Positions 45,567-53,172 of a stretch of 64,000 bases of DNA are shown one piece after another (the first letter of the stretch is position 1; every line of letters begins with the position of its first letter). The translations under genes and the position numbers were made by a program. Source of the DNA: Pseudonocardiales bacterium (lineage in GTDB: Bacteria; Actinomycetota; Actinomycetes; Mycobacteriales; Pseudonocardiaceae); the NCBI GenBank assembly GCA_019247305.1, contig JAFAPC010000133.1, positions 1 through 64,000 on the forward strand, read 5' to 3'. The notes under the pieces were generated by a model that made no database searches, was not told where the DNA came from, and saw nothing but the letters and a program-made list of their open reading frames with translations.

Positions 45567-46004
45567 TCACGACGCGGTGGCGCGTTGCAACCAGGAGCGC
45601 AGCTGCGCGCCACCGTCGGCGGCTGGATCGGTGATGGTGATCCGGGGACCGGTGAACGCCCGCGAGCGGCTTGATGTCCCGCTGACCAGCAACACTGGAC
45701 CGGGGTGGCGTCGTGCCAGCTGCGCGAAGTCCCCGTCGCCCGTGGCCAGCAGCAGCGGTTGATCATCAGCGCGGTAAGCGCGGGCCAGCAGCAGGTCCGC
45801 GCGCTGCCAGCCGCTGGCCGGCAGAACTTGAGCCTGGGGGGGCCAGTCGAGCGCTTCCACCGCGGCTGGCGCGCCGACCACCACGACCTCGGCGGAGTGT
45901 GCTCCCGCCAATGCCGCGACGAGCAGACGCAGCCGCGGCACGTCAAGATTGTCCGCATCGACCAGTACCTGCACGGTGTGAATATGCACAGTGTGATCAT
46001 GCAC
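45567..46004 (-). CDS. NYN/PIN-like domain protein
   Basis: About 145 residues from GTG 46004 (GTG 45989 and 45974 are alternatives). VQVLVDADNLDVPRLRLLVA near the N terminus carries the first acidic residue of a NYN ribonuclease-like fold, and LLLATGDGDFAQLARRHPG the second pair; SRAFTGPRITIT follows. The VDADN and DGDF motifs are intact, so a metal-dependent nuclease is plausible; the RNA target is unknown. Divergent from the YceI-family gene. Confidence 0.72.
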   Translation of the reverse strand: MHDHTVHIHTVQVLVDADNLDVPRLRLLVAALAGAHSAEVVVVGAPAAVEALDWPPQAQVLPASGWQRADLLLARAYRADDQPLLLATGDGDFAQLARRHPGPVLLVSGTSSRSRAFTGPRITITDPAADGGAQLRSWLQRATAS

Positions 46005-46025
46005 CAGTCCGGCTACTCTAAGTGG

Positions 46026-46538
46026 GTGCCCACTTTCGACGCCGCAGCGGTGGACTGCCGGGTAGCGGTCTTCCGCGAGGGACTGCTGACCTCCTTCGGC
46101 CACGACGTGACCCTGCGGGTGACGCAGTTGTCCCTGGACGTGACGGAGGACGACGAGATCACAGCCGACTTCGACCCGGGCTCGCTGCGGGTGACCACGG
46201 ATATCGCCGACTCTGATCGGAAAGACATCGAGAAAAACGCCGTCAAGGTGCTCGAGCCCGACAAGTACCCGAAGATTCAGTTTCGCTCGGTCTCGGTGGT
46301 GCGCGAGGGCGACCGGGCACGCGTCGAGGGAGATTTGACCCTACACGGCGTGACGCGTCTGATCTCTGCCGAGGCATACGACGACGGCGCCCGGTGGAAC
46401 GCCACGATTGTTCTGGACCAGCGCGAGTTTGGCATCAAGCCGTTTTCCGCCATGCTCGGCGCCCTCAAGGTCAAGCCCGAGGTCGAGGTGAGCATCAGCG
46501 TTCCTCATCCGTGGCCGCGTGATCCGGAACAGCCTTAA
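46026..46538 (+). CDS. YceI-family protein
   Basis: A 170-residue lipocalin-like YceI protein: VAVFREGLLTSFGHDVTLRV, FDPGSLRVTTD, NAVKVLEPDKYPKIQFRSVS, VEGDLTLHGVTRLISAEAY and FGIKPFSAMLGALKVKPEVE. No signal peptide, unlike E. coli YceI, so cytoplasmic. The family binds isoprenoid-type ligands. GTG 46026 begins the domain; ATG 46005 is possible. The last 44 bases overlap the convergent NiCoT gene. Confidence 0.88.
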   Translation: MPTFDAAAVDCRVAVFREGLLTSFGHDVTLRVTQLSLDVTEDDEITADFDPGSLRVTTDIADSDRKDIEKNAVKVLEPDKYPKIQFRSVSVVREGDRARVEGDLTLHGVTRLISAEAYDDGARWNATIVLDQREFGIKPFSAMLGALKVKPEVEVSISVPHPWPRDPEQP

Positions 46539-47640
46539 GCCGCGCGGTCCACCTGTCCTCGATACGGGCGAAGCGCCACACCACCAGGGCCAGGATCCAG
46601 GTGACGACAAACAGGCCGACGATGAAGAACCCGACATTGTTGAGGTTGAGATTGCCGATCCAAGCCAATGGCCCGGAGTCGATGCCCAGCTGGCCGGTCA
46701 AGATGGAAACCAGCTCGATAGTACCGATAATCAGTGCCACGGCCACCGACAGGGCAGTGACGGTGATGTTGTAGAAGACCTTGCGGACCGGTTTGGCGAA
46801 GGCCCACCCATACGCGAAGTTCATGAAGCAGCCATCGGCGGTGTCGAACATGCTCATGCCGGCGGCGAACAGGATGGGCAGCACCAGGATGGCGTACCAG
46901 GGCAGCGCCAAGGCCGCGGCGCCAGCGGCCAGCACCAACAGCGCAACCTCCGTGGCGGTGTCGAACCCCAGACCGAATAACACCCCGATCGGGTACATCT
47001 GCCAGGCCTTGCGGACGGTCCTAGTCACCCTGCTGAGAAGGCGGTTCATGAAACCGCGGTTGCTGAGCTGCTGCTCCAGCTCGGCCTCGTCAAAGTGGCC
47101 CCGCCGCATCTGGGCGAACACCTTGATGATCCCCACCAGGACCACCAGGTTGATAATGCCGATGAGGTAAAGGAATGCTCCCGACACCGCGGTGCCGATC
47201 ACCCCGGTGGCCTGGTGCAGCGTCGACGAGTCGTTTTGCACCTGCCCGTTCAGCGCGCGCACGCCCAGGGACAGCAGCAACGCCAACAGGAACACGATGG
47301 TCGAGTGGCCGAGGGAGAACCAGAACCCCACCGACAGCGGGCGCTGGCCGTCGGTGAGCAGCTTGCGGGTGGTGTTGTCGATCGCGGCGATGTGGTCAGC
47401 GTCGAAGGCATGCCGCATCCCTAAGACGTATGCCGTGGCACCCAGGCCGATCCCGAACACCCCCGACGCGCCCATGTCGTAGTGATGCGGGGCGATGAAC
47501 GCGACCAGCACTCCCCAGCCAAGCACATTGAGCAGGACGATGAACCCGATCATGCCGGCGAAGCGAGCCCACTCCTGCGGGGTGAGCGCGGTGCGGAAGC
47601 GATCCCAGCGGGAAAGGGTCTCGACGGCGCCAGCACTCAT
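46495..47640 (-). CDS. nickel/cobalt transporter, NiCoT family
   Basis: A 381-residue membrane protein of about eight helices with the NiCoT signature RHAFDADHIAAIDNTTR in the second helix, plus LGHSTIVFLLALLLSLGVRA, LFGLGFDTATEVALLVLA and MSMFDTADGCFMNFAYGWA. It imports Ni2+ and/or Co2+ for enzymes such as urease, hydrogenase or for cobalamin synthesis. ATG 47640 has GAGGTGAACC upstream. No metalloenzyme genes are adjacent. Confidence 0.94.
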   Translation of the reverse strand: MSAGAVETLSRWDRFRTALTPQEWARFAGMIGFIVLLNVLGWGVLVAFIAPHHYDMGASGVFGIGLGATAYVLGMRHAFDADHIAAIDNTTRKLLTDGQRPLSVGFWFSLGHSTIVFLLALLLSLGVRALNGQVQNDSSTLHQATGVIGTAVSGAFLYLIGIINLVVLVGIIKVFAQMRRGHFDEAELEQQLSNRGFMNRLLSRVTRTVRKAWQMYPIGVLFGLGFDTATEVALLVLAAGAAALALPWYAILVLPILFAAGMSMFDTADGCFMNFAYGWAFAKPVRKVFYNITVTALSVAVALIIGTIELVSILTGQLGIDSGPLAWIGNLNLNNVGFFIVGLFVVTWILALVVWRFARIEDRWTARLKAVPDHAATDEER

Positions 47641-47800
47641 GGTTCACCTCACGCGCAGTTCCAGCACGACACCGACTGGTGCCACTAAAGAGTGACAGTT
47701 AACTGCACAATGGTGCTAATTGCAAGCCGTCAGCTGTAGCCAACTGGTGACGCTAGGGCCCACTCCGCCGTGATCAGCCGGCAGGGGACTGGCGGCCCAA

Positions 47801-49006
47801 TCACTTCGTGTTTACTTCGTCACTCAAAGCAGACAGCCCGCGTGGATCGAGTGCCCCAAGGACGAGTCGTCGGCGAAGCCACCACGGAGCGGTGGCGAAC
47901 AGTGCGCCCATCGCCGCAGCGCTGCCCCGGACGTCTTCCCGGCCGGTCAGGTAGGCCCACCGGTGTTGCTGGGGCAGCGCGAAGAACGTGTCGAAAAAGT
48001 CCGGGACTCGGTCCGGGGGCAAGCGCAGCAGCGACTCGAGGCTGCGGCGCCGCAGGGCGTGCACCGCCAGCGCGGACGGACTCCACACCGCCTGCCACGC
48101 CGCAGTTCCGGCAGCCGCGGTACCGCCGCGGCTTAGCGCGTCGTGCACAGCGGTGGCCACCCGAGGAGCCAACCGCAGCGCTGTGGCAACGCTATAGCCG
48201 GTAGCCGGGTGCACCAGCGGGCTCGCCGCCCCAAACGGCACCACCGGCCCGCGCCAGTCTCCGGGTGCGGGGAGCGGCCGGTCCACCGGGAAGCGCACCC
48301 GCTCCTCGTCACCCGGTGGCACCGCGATGCGGTGGTGGGCCAGTCGGGCGTGCAGCCGGTGACGCAGCGCGGAGAGCTCCAGCCCTGGGCGGCGGGCCAG
48401 CGAGGTCTCCTCCAGCAGCACTCGATCCGAGGTCACCGGAATCGCGTAGAGAAACGTGGGCCATCCCGGCTCGCCGTGGTGTGGCCGCCAGTCCATGAAC
48501 AACGCACTGCCCGGAGTCACCACATTCCGCGCGGCATCGGTGTCCACCAGCACACCCACCGCGGTCTGCTCAGTAGCACTCCGGCGGGTCTGAGCACCGA
48601 GCACCGAGCGTGCCGCGCCGGTGGCATCGAAGAGCACGGCTGCTCGCTGCTCCCTGCCACCCAGGTCCACGGTGACCCCACCCGGGTCCGGACGAGCATC
48701 CCGCACTCGGCCTTGCAGTACTCTGACCGGCGCGGTGGCGAGCTGCTCGCGCAGGACGGCATTGTCCAGCACCGCGTACTCCCAGCCCAGCTGGTGCCTG
48801 ATGGTGCCGATCGCCTCACCCCGGCTCCTCGCAGCCACCGCCGCGAGCGCATCAGTGGGCAGCTCTGCCCGCCAGGCGCCATAGGTGGCCCGCCACGGCC
48901 GGTCCGGCGCGGGGTCCACCAGCTCGGTGTTTAGCCCCAGCCGCGCGCACGCCGCTGCCACCGCCCATCCCGCCGGACCACCCCCGGCCACCAGCACGTC
49001 GATCAC
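47801..49006 (-). CDS. lycopene cyclase family flavoprotein (CrtL/CrtY type)
   Basis: A 401-residue protein with N-terminal dinucleotide site MIDVLVAGGGPAGWAVAAAC and ELVDP, then typical lycopene-cyclase blocks: LDNAVLREQLATAPVRVLQG, LFDATGAARSVLGAQTRR, QTAVGVLVDT, FMDWRPHHGEPGWPTFLYAI, VLLEETSLARRPGL, FGAASPLVHPATGYSVATAL and FFDTFFALP. It should cyclise lycopene ends to beta-ionone rings. No other carotenoid gene is in the window. Confidence 0.88.
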   Translation of the reverse strand: MIDVLVAGGGPAGWAVAAACARLGLNTELVDPAPDRPWRATYGAWRAELPTDALAAVAARSRGEAIGTIRHQLGWEYAVLDNAVLREQLATAPVRVLQGRVRDARPDPGGVTVDLGGREQRAAVLFDATGAARSVLGAQTRRSATEQTAVGVLVDTDAARNVVTPGSALFMDWRPHHGEPGWPTFLYAIPVTSDRVLLEETSLARRPGLELSALRHRLHARLAHHRIAVPPGDEERVRFPVDRPLPAPGDWRGPVVPFGAASPLVHPATGYSVATALRLAPRVATAVHDALSRGGTAAAGTAAWQAVWSPSALAVHALRRRSLESLLRLPPDRVPDFFDTFFALPQQHRWAYLTGREDVRGSAAAMGALFATAPWWLRRRLVLGALDPRGLSALSDEVNTK

Positions 49007-49013
49007 GGGTGCA

Positions 49014-49083
49014 CGCTAGCGCGTACCCGTGAGTGGCGTTACGGGCTATAGCTCGCATTGCCACTCACGGGTACGCGCTAGCG
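49014..49083. repeat. intergenic palindromic repeat, copy 1
   Basis: A perfect 24-bp inverted repeat (49014-49037 and 49060-49083; core GTACCCGTGAGTGGC) around a 22-base loop. It lies between the DUF397 stop and the lycopene-cyclase start, its right arm containing the DUF397 stop codon. A second, inverted and diverged copy is at 50709-50760 with a 22-base loop of matching sequence. It probably acts as a terminator for the XRE-DUF397 operon. Confidence 0.8.
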
Positions 49084-49299
49084 GACCGTTTCGAAGTCGC
49101 CGGCTTTCACACCGCTGACCCAGATAGCCAGCTGGGCGTGGGGGAGGAGCAGCACAGTCCCGCCGGGGCACTTGCTGTCTCGCATCGCGATTCGGCCGTC
49201 GTCCAGCGCCGCCGCCTCGACGCACTGCTCGGAGCCCCCGTTGAGCCCGCTTCGGCTGCTCCTGCGCCACACTGCGCGGGACAGGTCCACTCGGGTCAT
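49078..49299 (-). CDS. DUF397 protein
   Basis: A 73-residue DUF397 protein: WRRSSRSGLNGGSEQCVEAA, IAMRDSKCPGGTVL and AIWVSGVKAGDF. These small proteins almost always follow an XRE-DUF5753 regulator in actinobacteria and are thought to antagonise it (the BldB/WhiJ-type pairs of Streptomyces). ATG 49299 has GAGAGGAGG six bases upstream. It lies 20 bases after the regulator's stop. Confidence 0.9.
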   Translation of the reverse strand: MTRVDLSRAVWRRSSRSGLNGGSEQCVEAAALDDGRIAMRDSKCPGGTVLLLPHAQLAIWVSGVKAGDFETVR

Positions 49300-49319
49300 C
49301 CCGCGCCTCCTCTCCTGAG

Positions 49320-50183
49320 TCACTGGTACCGCTCCAGCGTAGTGGAGATGAGCTCAGCGGACTCCGCAGGGGACAACGCCAGCGAACTGAGCACGGCGAA
49401 GTACATCGTGCAGCGCCGCACGTCGTCCTGCTCCTCCAGATAGATCGAGCCTGCCGGCCCCTCCACGTAGCCCACATCGTGCGCCAGTTCGGGCAACGTG
49501 ACGATGGTGAACGCGCCTTCCATCCCAGGATGCGCACCAGCGGCGAACGGCAGCACTTGGACGGCAATGTTGGGCTGACCGCTCAACTCCAGCAGGCGTT
49601 CCAGCTGGCCGCGCATGACGCGGCTGCCGCCCACCGGGCAGTGCAGCACCGCCTCGCTGAGGATCACCTCGTAGCTGAGCGGGTCGTTACCGGTGAGCAT
49701 GTGCTGGCGAATCATCCGGGCGGCGATCCGATTCTCTAGCACTTCGATCGGTGTGGTGGGCGCGATGGTGGTCATCAGCGCCCGGGCGTAGTCGGAAATC
49801 TGCAGCAGGCCGGGCACCAGGGCCAGCGCGAACTCGCGCACCGTGGTGGCCGCCTGCTCCAGCCCGACGATGGTCTGAGTGTGCTTGGGCAGCGCGCTGG
49901 ACTGCCACCAGCCCTTCTGCCGGGCCTCGCGGGCCATCTGCACCAGAACGGCGGTCTCGTCGGCGGATACCTCGTAAACCGCCGCCAAGTGCTCGACCTC
50001 GGCAGGCTGCGGGGCGTACAACCGGGTCTCCACCCGCTGCAGCTTGGAGCGCGACCAGCGGGGCGAGTACGGCTTGAGCCGCGCAGCAGCCTGCTCGATG
50101 GTCAGCTCCACGCGCTCCCGGTGGCCCCGCAGCGACTCGGCCAACTGCCACAACCGCAACGTCGGACTGACCCCGCGATCCAT
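49320..50183 (-). CDS. XRE regulator with DUF5753 C-terminal domain
   Basis: A 287-residue protein: helix-turn-helix in the first 70 residues (RLWQLAESLRGHRERVELTI, RSKLQRVETRL), then the DUF5753 domain (EFALALVPGLLQISDYARAL, AARMIRQHMLTGNDPLSYEV, LSEAVLHCPVGG, VQVLPFAAGAHPGMEGAFTI). ATG 50183 has GGGAGG six bases upstream; the open frame further 5' has no homology. WhiJ-like regulators of this class work with DUF397 proteins in development or antibiotic control. It is divergent from the small acidic gene. Confidence 0.9.
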   Translation of the reverse strand: MDRGVSPTLRLWQLAESLRGHRERVELTIEQAAARLKPYSPRWSRSKLQRVETRLYAPQPAEVEHLAAVYEVSADETAVLVQMAREARQKGWWQSSALPKHTQTIVGLEQAATTVREFALALVPGLLQISDYARALMTTIAPTTPIEVLENRIAARMIRQHMLTGNDPLSYEVILSEAVLHCPVGGSRVMRGQLERLLELSGQPNIAVQVLPFAAGAHPGMEGAFTIVTLPELAHDVGYVEGPAGSIYLEEQDDVRRCTMYFAVLSSLALSPAESAELISTTLERYQ

Positions 50184-50384
50184 CACGACCTCCCACAACT
50201 CCGGTGACAGTGCCCGCCGACGAGCGCCCGCGCTACCGCCTTCGAGTGAACCGTCGGACAACCCATTGAAAAGTTGGGTTTCCCAGTTAAAACTGGTGTA
50301 ACTCAAGCATACGTGGTCGGACCCAGCACACCGTGCGACACACCGCGTCCGCCGCTGAAGATCCCACCAGCTAAGGAGGTAACC

Positions 50385-50738
50385 ATGACGGTTCATGCCG
50401 ACAGCGACGACTCACTAACGGCCGTTGCGGAGCTCCCGTGCAGCGATGAGCCCCTGTGCAGCGAGGAAGAGTTCGCCCAGGAGATCCACGAACTTGTCGA
50501 CGAGGAAGCGCCGCAGGTGTTCGCGCTGGTCGAGGAGTACGGCGAGCGGGTCGATGGCTGGATCGTCGGCTGGGGGTTCGCCTTCGACGACCGCGTCGAG
50601 GTCCTCGGTGTCAACGGCAGGCTGCGCATGACTGTGAAATCGGTCGAACGCGCCCACCGGGTGTTCTCCCGGAACAGGAAGATCCGCCTGGTATGGACCC
50701 AGCCAGCCGTGAGTGGCTATGCGAGCGATAGCACGTAA
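50385..50738 (+). CDS. small acidic protein, function unknown
   Basis: A 117-residue acidic protein with the strongest ribosome site in the window (TAAGGAGGT before ATG 50385). Blocks: SEEEFAQEIHELVDEEAPQV, FALVEEYGERVDGWIVGWGF, AFDDRVEVLGVNGRL and VFSRNRKIRLVWTQP. It is divergent from the XRE-DUF5753 gene; such divergent small genes are common beside these regulators. The last codons run into the palindromic repeat copy 2, so the extreme C terminus may have been replaced. Confidence 0.75.
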   Translation: MTVHADSDDSLTAVAELPCSDEPLCSEEEFAQEIHELVDEEAPQVFALVEEYGERVDGWIVGWGFAFDDRVEVLGVNGRLRMTVKSVERAHRVFSRNRKIRLVWTQPAVSGYASDST

Positions 50739-50760
50739 TGCCACTCACAAGCACGCGCTA
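50709..50760. repeat. intergenic palindromic repeat, copy 2
   Basis: GTGAGTGGC (50709-50717) and GCCACTCAC (50740-50748) bound a 22-base loop, followed by CACGCGCTAGCG as in copy 1. The loop is similar to the reverse complement of the copy 1 loop, so the copies are one family in opposite orientation. The stem is only 9 bp here. It overlaps the stop codon of the preceding gene. Confidence 0.75.
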
Positions 50761-50767
50761 GCGTGCC

Positions 50768-51466
50768 GTGGTGGGCCGGACTCGGGAGCTTGCTGGCGGC
50801 GGGCGCGCGGTGGAGGTGGAGCCCGAGCGACTGGCCGGCTTTCTGGCGAGATTCGCCACTGGGCACGGCGGGGCACTAAGCACCTCCGTGGCGCAGCACC
50901 GGGTGGATGTGGTGGCTGGTGACGGCGCGAGGGCGTCGATGCCGGTGCCCTTCCCTCCGCTGGTGGCACCCACCGGGCAACGGGTTGGCCTCGCGGTGAA
51001 TGACCTGCTCGAGCACCTCATGGTGCCACGCACGATCGGGCTGCTGTTGGTACGCCTGGGCGGATACAGCGTCGGGATCGCCCGCGCCGGGGTGGTGCTC
51101 GCTTCCAGCACCGGCAGCCGGCTGGTGCACGGTCGTTCTGCGGCGGGTGGGCAGTCCCAGCAGCGTTTCGCTCGACGACGAGAGGGCCAAGCCCGAGTGG
51201 CGCTCCGCGCCGCGGCCGACACCGCAGCGCGGGTGCTGCTGCCCCGCGCCGCGGAGTTGGACGCTGTGGTCCTCGGTGGAGATACCGCAGCCCTACGCAC
51301 CCTGGCCGCCGATCCGCGGCTGACCGCACTGCTTGCCCGGGCCGAGTCCCGGGTGCTGGACGTTGCCGAACCGCGCCGCACAGTGCTCGACGAGGCGGCC
51401 CGGCGAGCTCGCTGCGTGGAGGTCCAGCTATGGCCGGCACCGACGTCGCCAGAACCGACTAGTTAA
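50768..51466 (+). CDS. acVLRF1-family peptidyl-tRNA hydrolase
   Basis: A 232-residue protein of the actinobacterial Vms1/eRF1-like (VLRF1) class. The key block is SAAGGQSQQRFARRREGQAR with the GGQ-like catalytic loop and conserved Gln; RVLLPRAAELDAVVLGGD and LLARAESRVLDV follow. Relatives release nascent chains from stalled ribosomal subunits, so this one probably acts in ribosome rescue. Start GTG 50768 lies directly after the palindromic repeat. Confidence 0.85.
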   Translation: MVGRTRELAGGGRAVEVEPERLAGFLARFATGHGGALSTSVAQHRVDVVAGDGARASMPVPFPPLVAPTGQRVGLAVNDLLEHLMVPRTIGLLLVRLGGYSVGIARAGVVLASSTGSRLVHGRSAAGGQSQQRFARRREGQARVALRAAADTAARVLLPRAAELDAVVLGGDTAALRTLAADPRLTALLARAESRVLDVAEPRRTVLDEAARRARCVEVQLWPAPTSPEPTS

Positions 51467-51622
51467 TCAACTCTTTGCATCACCGGGCGTGCATGAGGCA
51501 CGATCTTGGGCTCGACGCGACCCGCCGTCACGGTTCCGCGGAACATCGGCGGTCACCGTCGCGTTGGGTGTTGAGATCGTCGTGACCATTTCGTCGCCCC
51601 CAGCCCCCACTGTGGAGGGACC

Positions 51623-52588
51623 ATAGAGTTCTCTACGTACCAGCGTGCCGCTCGCCAGACGAGCCAGCTCCGGCTCGGCGGTCCGCAAGGTGCCATCGCT
51701 CCCATGCTCGGCTTGGCCAGCGAGACCGGATCGATCCTCAACGTCTACAAGAAGTACCTGCGTGATGGCATCGACCTGGCCGCCAACCGAGAATTCTTGC
51801 GCGAGGAGCTGGGTGACCTCCTGTGGTATGTCGCGGCAGTGGCCACAGCTTTCGGCCTCGACTTGGATGAGATCGCCACCGCCAACCTTCAGCGCACTCG
51901 CGACCGGTACCCCACTGAGCATCCGCTGCGTCAACGTGGCGAGCTGCCCATCTTCGACGCTGGCTATCCACCACACGAGCGTTTCCCGCGTCACCTGGTT
52001 GTGGCCTTTGCTGAGCATATGCTGCCCTCCGGCCGTGCGGCCGCCGCACTGACCCTGGTCAGCGCTGAACCCGATGTCTTCCTGAACAGCAGGAATGATA
52101 CAGCGAGTGGCAAGAAGATCGGCTTTCAGGTCGGTGCCGAGCTGGGTGACCCGCTGACCGATAACTCCAGGCGCGTGGACGCTTATCGTTTCCACGACGC
52201 CATCCACTTGGGATTCCTGGCCGTGCTCAACTGGTCGCCCACGCTGCGTTCTTTGCTGCGGCTCAAGCGCAAGTCCAACCCCGAAACTGACGAATGCGAA
52301 GATGGGGCGCGGGCAATCTTCGCCGAAGAAGGGCTTGCCGCTGTGCTGTCGCGGCTTGCCAAACGGCGAACTGGTTTCTTAAGCGAGACGAGCATTGACG
52401 GTGAAGTCATCGAGGTGGCCAAGGCTACAGCTGTCGACTTGGAAGTTGAGCCACTTCCCGCGTGGCTGTGGCGCAGTGCTATTTGCCAGGGCTTTCGGGC
52501 CATGCATCAGCTTGCCGAGAACGGCGGCGGTTATCTCATCGCTGACCTTGACGCGCGGACGCTGACCTACGAAAAGGTGTTCTCATGA
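51623..52588 (+). CDS. MazG-like nucleoside triphosphate pyrophosphohydrolase
   Basis: Homology begins before the first ATG (51704): the same frame upstream reads EFSTYQRAARQTSQLRLGGP, the first helix of MazG-type enzymes. The only start-like codon ahead of it is ATA 51623, after GGAGGG. The core has GLASETGSILNVYKKYLRDG and REELGDLLWYVAAVATAFGL with the metal-binding ExxE/D residues. The C-terminal half (DAYRFHDAIHLGFLAVLNWS, DECEDGARAIFAEEG) is a second helical domain of the larger NTP-PPase proteins. It would hydrolyse a (d)NTP to the monophosphate. First gene of a three-gene overlapping operon in lower-GC DNA. Confidence 0.78.
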   Translation: MEFSTYQRAARQTSQLRLGGPQGAIAPMLGLASETGSILNVYKKYLRDGIDLAANREFLREELGDLLWYVAAVATAFGLDLDEIATANLQRTRDRYPTEHPLRQRGELPIFDAGYPPHERFPRHLVVAFAEHMLPSGRAAAALTLVSAEPDVFLNSRNDTASGKKIGFQVGAELGDPLTDNSRRVDAYRFHDAIHLGFLAVLNWSPTLRSLLRLKRKSNPETDECEDGARAIFAEEGLAAVLSRLAKRRTGFLSETSIDGEVIEVAKATAVDLEVEPLPAWLWRSAICQGFRAMHQLAENGGGYLIADLDARTLTYEKVFS

Positions 52589-53172
52589 CAGAGCCGACAA
52601 GCGAGGAATTTAGAGAAGTCGTTCGGCTGCTACATCGCGCCAAAGATGCTGCCTACCGCGACGCCTGGAAGAAACGCGGCGAAGTCATGAGTATCATGGC
52701 CAATATCGCACGCAAGGTGGATCGGCTGGAGTACGCTGCTGATGGCGCGCCGGTCGCGCAGGACGAATCGCTGCTTGACACCGCTGTTGATCTGCTCGTC
52801 TACAGCCTCAAATACCAAACCTACCTGGCCGACCAACACGCCGCTGTTGCCGCCATGTTGTGTGACGGAAACGGCACGACCGCGCCGTTCAGTGATGGGC
52901 CGGGCGGCTTTGAGGTGGTGTTGTCACGGCTCGATGTAACGCCCCTTGACCAGGTAGAGGGGCCGGACGTAGCCCAGGCCACTCGGTGCGTCCTGGTCGC
53001 ATTCGCTGACCTCGAAACCTGTTTCTCGGGCACACCAGCGCCGATCAACCAGCGCGTCGAACGAGCCCTTGCGTTGACACGCGCGGCCACGGCACTGCTG
53101 GGGGCGCTCAGGCGCCAGCTTCCCGAGCGTTACCGTGACTTTGTCGCGACCTCCCGCAAGGAGACTGGCTGA
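52585..53172 (+). CDS. small all-alpha NTP-PPase/DUF1599-like protein
   Basis: 195 residues. The segment AAYRDAWKKRGEVMSIMANI, ARKVDRLEYA, then SLLDTAVDLLVYSLKYQTYL, resembles DUF1599/Nmad1 (nucleotide-modification-associated) and MazG-type helical proteins; the order W-K-x-R...N-x-x-R-K-x-x-R, then D-T-x-x-D-L is characteristic. The C-terminal part (LALTRAATALLGALRRQLPE) is helical. It overlaps the MazG-like gene by 4 bases (ATGA) and the methyltransferase start by one base, so the three proteins are made together. The family call is tentative. Confidence 0.65.
   Translation: MTEPTSEEFREVVRLLHRAKDAAYRDAWKKRGEVMSIMANIARKVDRLEYAADGAPVAQDESLLDTAVDLLVYSLKYQTYLADQHAAVAAMLCDGNGTTAPFSDGPGGFEVVLSRLDVTPLDQVEGPDVAQATRCVLVAFADLETCFSGTPAPINQRVERALALTRAATALLGALRRQLPERYRDFVATSRKETG

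Noticed and set aside
47641-47800. Cobalamin or nickel riboswitch upstream of the NiCoT transporter
   Set aside because: No B12-box or other conserved riboswitch core was found; only a short GCAC/GTGC dyad is present.
51467-52207. 246-codon minus-strand frame opposite the MazG-like gene
   Set aside because: Antisense shadow; the plus strand carries the ExxE-type NTP-PPase motifs.
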